From assembly GCA_030826265.1 (NCBI GenBank), contig JAPJOH010000008.1, positions 1 through 18,194 of the forward strand: 18,194 nucleotides of DNA, written 5' to 3'. The notes under the pieces are model-generated. The model did not search any database. It worked only from the letters and a program-made list of their open reading frames with translations, and was not told the origin of the DNA. The translations under genes were made by a program, and so were the position numbers. Below are positions 14,519 through 18,194 of the stretch, piece after piece. Each line of letters begins with the position of its first letter. The first letter of the stretch is position 1. Source of the DNA: Collinsella aerofaciens. GTDB lineage: Bacteria; Actinomycetota; Coriobacteriia; Coriobacteriales; Coriobacteriaceae.

Positions 14519-15469
14519 CTAACCACGATGAGCATTAAGTTTCTTAAGAGCCTGCTTCGCATTGTGACCAACAACGCGATATGCTTTATGTATAAAAGCA
14601 AAGGGAGCAAGCGCAAACGAGGATAATAGCTGGACTGCGCCCTCAGCACTCGCGTTCATTCCAACGAGCATCATGCCGACGCGATAGTGCATCGCATGCT
14701 CTACACGACGCCTTTGGTTGAGCGTAAACATCCCAGAATACTCCCGTATGAGCCGATCATAGTTCAGCTCCCCCGCCAAAGACTTGCCGCTCGTGCTTAT
14801 CCTCACCGTCCCTAAGTCATCGTAGTAGACTGAGAGCACCTCGGGGACGCATCTGATCTGGAAGCCCGCTATCAAAAGCTTGAACATGAGAATGGAGTCC
14901 TGCTTCGCAGGCGTATCGCTGAAGCAACCGACGCTCCGTAACGCATCCTTGCGCGCCAGCCATTGGCTCGTCGCCGCAATACAGCCGCAGTAGGCCTGCT
15001 CAAAAACAGGCACCCCATTGCAGACTCGGCGGTAGTAAATCTCTGTGCCATCGGGTTGGACGCCCTTGCAGTGCGCATAGGTCAACGAGACATTAGAATC
15101 GGACATTGGTTCCATCTGCAGCTCTAGCTTGCGCGGTAGAAACTCATCATCATCGTCAAGAAAGGCAACAAAATCGGCCTTTGAGGCATCGATGCCAGTG
15201 TTACGCGCAAGCGATCCGCCTCCGTTTTTTTCGCGAACGACATAGTGCAATTCAACGCCCGGCCGAGTCTCGAATGCAAGAACACGAGCTTGAGTCTCAA
15301 GCTGTTGATTCGTGCCTTTACCATTGTCATCTACGACAACAATCTCGATATTGGGGTAAGTCTGGGCATTAACACTTTCCATTGCCCGAGTCAGCATGTC
15401 AGAACGTGAATATGTCGGGATCACGACACTGACTAATGGGGCGTTTGAATTCACTGAAGGCATCTCCAT
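14519..15469 (-). CDS. GT2 family glycosyltransferase
   Basis: The product of 316 residues starts at the ATG at 15469, right after the TGA of the upstream polymerase gene, with an AAGGG element about ten bases upstream. The frame extends to 15541 but would overlap the polymerase. VSVVIPTYSRSDMLTRAMES (13-32) and IEIVVVDDNG (41-50) form the nucleotide-binding start of the GT-A fold, with AFLDDDDEFL (about 102-111) as the metal site and QDSILMFKLL further on. It transfers an activated sugar in polysaccharide repeat assembly. The protein lacks transmembrane segments and looks complete. It ends in TAG and is eight bases from the next gene. Confidence 0.85.
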   Translation of the reverse strand: MEMPSVNSNAPLVSVVIPTYSRSDMLTRAMESVNAQTYPNIEIVVVDDNGKGTNQQLETQARVLAFETRPGVELHYVVREKNGGGSLARNTGIDASKADFVAFLDDDDEFLPRKLELQMEPMSDSNVSLTYAHCKGVQPDGTEIYYRRVCNGVPVFEQAYCGCIAATSQWLARKDALRSVGCFSDTPAKQDSILMFKLLIAGFQIRCVPEVLSVYYDDLGTVRISTSGKSLAGELNYDRLIREYSGMFTLNQRRRVEHAMHYRVGMMLVGMNASAEGAVQLLSSFALAPFAFIHKAYRVVGHNAKQALKKLNAHRG

Positions 15470-15470
15470 C

Positions 15471-16751
15471 TCATAAACCCTTCGGGCCGATGACGTCACT
15501 GACTGCGGAGTCGACAGAGTCATTTTTAGAGGTGCGTTCACCCAGCAGATTAAGCACTAAGCAAAATAAAGCCATAACGTGGTAGACATCCGGAATATTG
15601 GCCATGCCGTTAAAGGTCGAGAAGTAAGTAAGCATCAAAATTCCCAGGAACAGAATAGAATAGTTTCCCGTTGCAACAGAGGTCTTAATTGATGGCAGCA
15701 AGATAAGAAACGCTGCACCAACTGCAAATACAAGTCCAAATTTAAATGCGAGCGTCAAGAGGGAATATTCGGAAAACATAGATACCGTGCCTCTGTCGAT
15801 AAATGAAGTGAAATGCGCGGTGTAACCCTCACCGTATCCGCAGAAAATACGTGGAGTTTCGTAAGAAAGGACAAGCTCAACTGAGCCGTTCCTTCCACTC
15901 GATAAATCTGACGCACCAAAACGATCAAGCACGACATCGAACGCGCCGACAAAATAAAGCACACCAAGAAAAACGCTCAGGGCAATCGCGTTCTTTATCG
16001 CATCCTTACTAGTAGTGTTAAGCCAAATTACAGATAACAGGTAAATCACAATGGCGGTTTTACCGCCTGTGGAGAGGATGCCTAATGTCGCAACTACATA
16101 CAAGAGCTTGATGTTGACCAACGACTCACCAACGATTCGCTCGTATGCAATATTCATATAGTAAAAAACGAGATAAAACCCTGCTGTGCTGAGATAATGG
16201 CCCCATATGGAGACATGCCTCGATGAAATTTCCGGCGAAACCCATCCAGACATCTCTTTCATAGCCGCATTTGATATTGCCGCCATGCAAGCGGAACCCG
16301 TAAAGCAATCGAGCACAAGAATGCCAAAGACAAGAAATACGAACGCGTTTGATGTTCTAATTATTGCCTTGGCCAAAGCCCGACGCTGATCCTGCGACGA
16401 GCCAAATCTCAGCTGGCAGACTAATAGGGGCAAACAGTAAAGAAAGGAGAATTTCGCTACGTCCCGAAACGAAGAGCCAGCCGTTCGCTCGGTCACCAAA
16501 AAAAGGGAAAGCAGAAAGAGCCAAAACATCAAAGGCCCAATCCCGATTCGACATCCGCATTTAGCAGCTAGAAGAATCAAAGGAACATAAAATAATAGGT
16601 TAATATACGCAAACTCCGAACTCAATCCCATTCGTAGATAAAAAGAAACAGCAAATACCGAAGCGACAAGTAAGAAAACAGAGAGATTAACGACAGTAAA
16701 AAGACGCGTCTCAAGAACTTGACTTCTTAGGGAAATCGTTTTTCCCGTCAT
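15471..16751 (-). CDS. Wzy-like polysaccharide polymerase (O-antigen polymerase/ligase fold)
   Basis: A 426-residue membrane protein with about ten hydrophobic helices (for example FTVVNLSVFLLVASVFAVSF near 18-37), a large loop between about 255 and 300, and a C-terminal run of helices. In a glycosyltransferase cluster with a flippase, this topology fits the Wzy polymerase that links repeat units on the outer face. The family has few conserved residues, so the call rests on topology and context, and an O-antigen-ligase-like protein is the alternative. The ATG at 16751 overlaps the TGA of the upstream GT2 gene (ATGA), so translation is coupled. The TGA at 15471 is two bases from the next start. 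Confidence 0.72.
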   Translation of the reverse strand: MTGKTISLRSQVLETRLFTVVNLSVFLLVASVFAVSFYLRMGLSSEFAYINLLFYVPLILLAAKCGCRIGIGPLMFWLFLLSLFLVTERTAGSSFRDVAKFSFLYCLPLLVCQLRFGSSQDQRRALAKAIIRTSNAFVFLVFGILVLDCFTGSACMAAISNAAMKEMSGWVSPEISSRHVSIWGHYLSTAGFYLVFYYMNIAYERIVGESLVNIKLLYVVATLGILSTGGKTAIVIYLLSVIWLNTTSKDAIKNAIALSVFLGVLYFVGAFDVVLDRFGASDLSSGRNGSVELVLSYETPRIFCGYGEGYTAHFTSFIDRGTVSMFSEYSLLTLAFKFGLVFAVGAAFLILLPSIKTSVATGNYSILFLGILMLTYFSTFNGMANIPDVYHVMALFCLVLNLLGERTSKNDSVDSAVSDVIGPKGL

Positions 16752-17666
16752 TCAACATCACCTCTAAGAGGAAACAAACAGGCGAAAGGCAAGGCGAGTA
16801 GAACAATCAGAGGATGGCAAGAACTGGATACAAGCGAACCTATACCACAGCCGGCATAACTACCGTACCGGAGATAATTAACAGCAGATCTCAGTTTCAT
16901 CTTGATCGGAACGTGAGTCCCCAACGTGAAATCATCAATAAAAGAACGCCCTCTCGGATTTTTCAGCATAACCTCCTTCATATTGGTCGTAAGACCATCT
17001 TCCAGATAGTCGCCGTAATACGTCGGCGTATTGAACCATCTAATCTTGAGATCCAATTCCGATATCGACTGCCATAGATAGAATTCAGAAAGATATCTTT
17101 CGCCTTCGAAACGCGGAAAAGGAAAACGCTTGATTAGTTCAGTGCGCACAATCTCTGCCCTGTCGCCCGGCATCTTGTATTTGAACCTGAAATCACACGA
17201 CGTAGAGTCTATGTACTCCTCGGTAAACCGTTCAACCGTCTTCTCATCCATGTCGCTCAAAGACACGCCAGACTCCCCAAGAAGCAGTGAGCCGTCAGCG
17301 CGCGCGCACACCGGAAACGCCAGCAAAAGAATCGTCATCAGCGACTTGCGCGATATATCGCAAGTTCACCTCAATGGAATCATCCGGTAGCCAATCATCG
17401 GAATCAACGATAAAAAACCATTCTCCACGAGCAAGGTTCACTCCCCGATTAATCGCTACATGCTTGCCGGCATTTTCCTGCCTTTCGAAATGCATGGGGA
17501 ATGTCGCATTTGCCTTAAGCTCTGCGAGCAAAGAAGTCGTCTCATCCGTGGATCCATCATCCACAACAACCCACTCAAAATCCTTGCAAGTCTGGCGTTG
17601 AAGCGAGTCGAACAGACGGGCTATCGAATAAGCCCTGTTGTAGGTGGGAGTGAATACCGTAATCAT
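16748..17666 (-). pseudogene. GT2 glycosyltransferase split by a frameshift at a (GC)5 tract
   Basis: The N-terminal piece (17295-17666, 123 residues) has the GT2 core ITVFTPTYNRAYSIARLFDS, EWVVVDDGSTD (31-41) and the metal site FIVDSDDW (85-92), and ends in a TGA after VSGVRAR. The next frame resumes exactly there as RADGSLLLGES and reads the normal C-terminal half (FRFKYKMPGDRAEI, RFPFPRFEGERYLSEF, WFNTPTYYGDYLEDGL) to 16748. The break falls at (GC)5, at 17298-17307. One more GC unit, or one base fewer, would restore the frame. The 5' start at 17666 overlaps the previous stop (ATGA), and the end overlaps the polymerase start (ATGA), so the gene is built as an operon member. It may be a dead gene, a phase-variable one, or a sequencing error. 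Confidence 0.75.
17298..17307. repeat. (GC)5 dinucleotide tract at the GT2 frameshift
   Basis: Five GC units lie exactly at the frame change in the split glycosyltransferase gene, next to its premature TGA (17295-17297). Loss or gain of single units by slipped-strand mispairing would change the frame. The tract is short compared with known phase-variable repeats, so reversible switching is a possibility, not a conclusion. Confidence 0.6.
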
Positions 17667-18151
17667 CGGGTATCACCCTTATATAACGTTAACGAGAGAA
17701 TACGAGCGATCTTGCGAGCAATGAAATCGCCCACGTAGGGGGCCCACTTGTTGATGAAGCCAATCCGAAACCGCTCACCGGCCGGCAACCAACTCGCGGT
17801 ACTGACATGGGTGGAGTACGTGCGACTAGTACATTTAAACCCACCGAAGTCGAGCTTTGGACAGAAGTACTCACTCGGATAGACCCTAAAACCGTCATAC
17901 TCCCATAGAGCGTCTACGCCCCACTGATAGCCATAGCGTTCAAGAACCTCACCGAAAATGTGATTAACGGTATGGGAATACAGGAACTCAATGGAATCCA
18001 CGAAATCAAGATTTCGGTAAGACTCAAGGACCTCGCCGATTAAGTCAGAGTGAGCCCCAGCCGAGAGCACTAGGCCGGGGTTCACTGCATGCGACTCATA
18101 GTGACAATCACTGAACCCCCCGTGTGTTTGAAAAGGGGCGGTTGTGATCAA
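17663..18151 (-). pseudogene. GT32-like glycosyltransferase, N-terminus missing
   Basis: The readable 162 residues match the C-terminal part of GT32 (OCH1-like) capsule glycosyltransferases: ESHAVNPGLVLSAGAHSDLI, GEVLESYRNLDFVD, SHTVNHIFGEVLERYGY, FRVYPSEYFCPK and YSTHVSTASW. The catalytic DXD-containing N-terminal half is absent. Upstream the frame closes with a TAG at 18155-18157, and the apparent TTG start at 18151 has no family sequence behind it, so recognisable homology begins only about 18120. It is a 5'-truncated remnant. The TGA at 17663 overlaps the start of the GT2 gene (ATGA), showing that it was once the preceding cistron of the operon. Replacement of its front by the A-rich sequence at the window edge could be a deletion, an insertion boundary or an assembly join. 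Confidence 0.7.
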
Positions 18152-18194
18152 AAACTAACAAAAAAAGTGAAAAAAACTGTGGAGTATAAAAAAA
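18152..18194. other. A-rich low-complexity edge
   Basis: The last 43 bases have several A6-A7 runs and no coding sense, unlike the preceding glycosyltransferase DNA. On the minus strand they form T-runs before the truncated GT32 gene. They could be an element boundary, the tail of a terminator, or a contig-end artefact. The window ends before this can be decided. Confidence 0.5.

Overview
The window reads as a piece of an actinobacterial, probably Coriobacteriia/Collinsella-like, chromosome. This is inferred from strong purine-rich ribosome binding sites, high-GC core genes with AT-rich accessory genes between them, a Gram-positive sortase substrate, and a surface-polysaccharide cluster of the type found in gut anaerobes. 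I cannot name the species. No rRNA, tRNA, CRISPR array, transposase or integrase was seen.

The left part (1-4320) holds small accessory genes, all on the minus strand. They are a DUF3825 protein whose reading frame continues upstream beyond an amber codon, a Phd/YefM-ParE-type toxin-antitoxin pair with a palindromic promoter, a broken MNT-type nucleotidyltransferase antitoxin with an unrecognised small partner, two uncharacterised proteins, and a membrane-anchored GIY-YIG-domain protein. A wall-anchored surface protein with an LPKTA sorting motif and its own terminator follows at 4460-5678.

The middle part (5925-8454) is a distinctly AT-rich three-gene cassette on the minus strand. In transcription order it contains a 357-aa protein with a HEPN-like RNASEH motif, an endonuclease/exonuclease/phosphatase (EEP) fold nuclease, and an unrecognised 192-aa protein. 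A near-perfect 15-bp inverted repeat lies in its leader. I consider this the best candidate for an undescribed defence or toxin system here. Next to it are a decayed ugd fragment and, on the plus strand, an AbiH-family abortive-infection gene that has lost its ATG start and carries an internal amber codon.

The right part (10356-18151) is a surface-polysaccharide locus transcribed leftwards: a GT32-like glycosyltransferase fragment, a GT2 gene split by a frameshift at a (GC)5 tract, a Wzy-like polymerase, two glycosyltransferases, a ruined hexapeptide acetyltransferase, a Wzx-like flippase and UDP-glucose 6-dehydrogenase (ugd). Several junctions overlap as ATGA, which indicates an operon. A perfect 17-bp terminator separates ugd from the convergent abiH gene.

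A theme of the window is decay. Six loci carry amber codons, frameshifts or truncations: MNT, abiH, the ugd fragment, the acetyltransferase, the split GT2 and the GT32 fragment. A seventh, the DUF3825 gene, may have lost its 5' part. Some may be reversible on/off variation, and some could be assembly errors.
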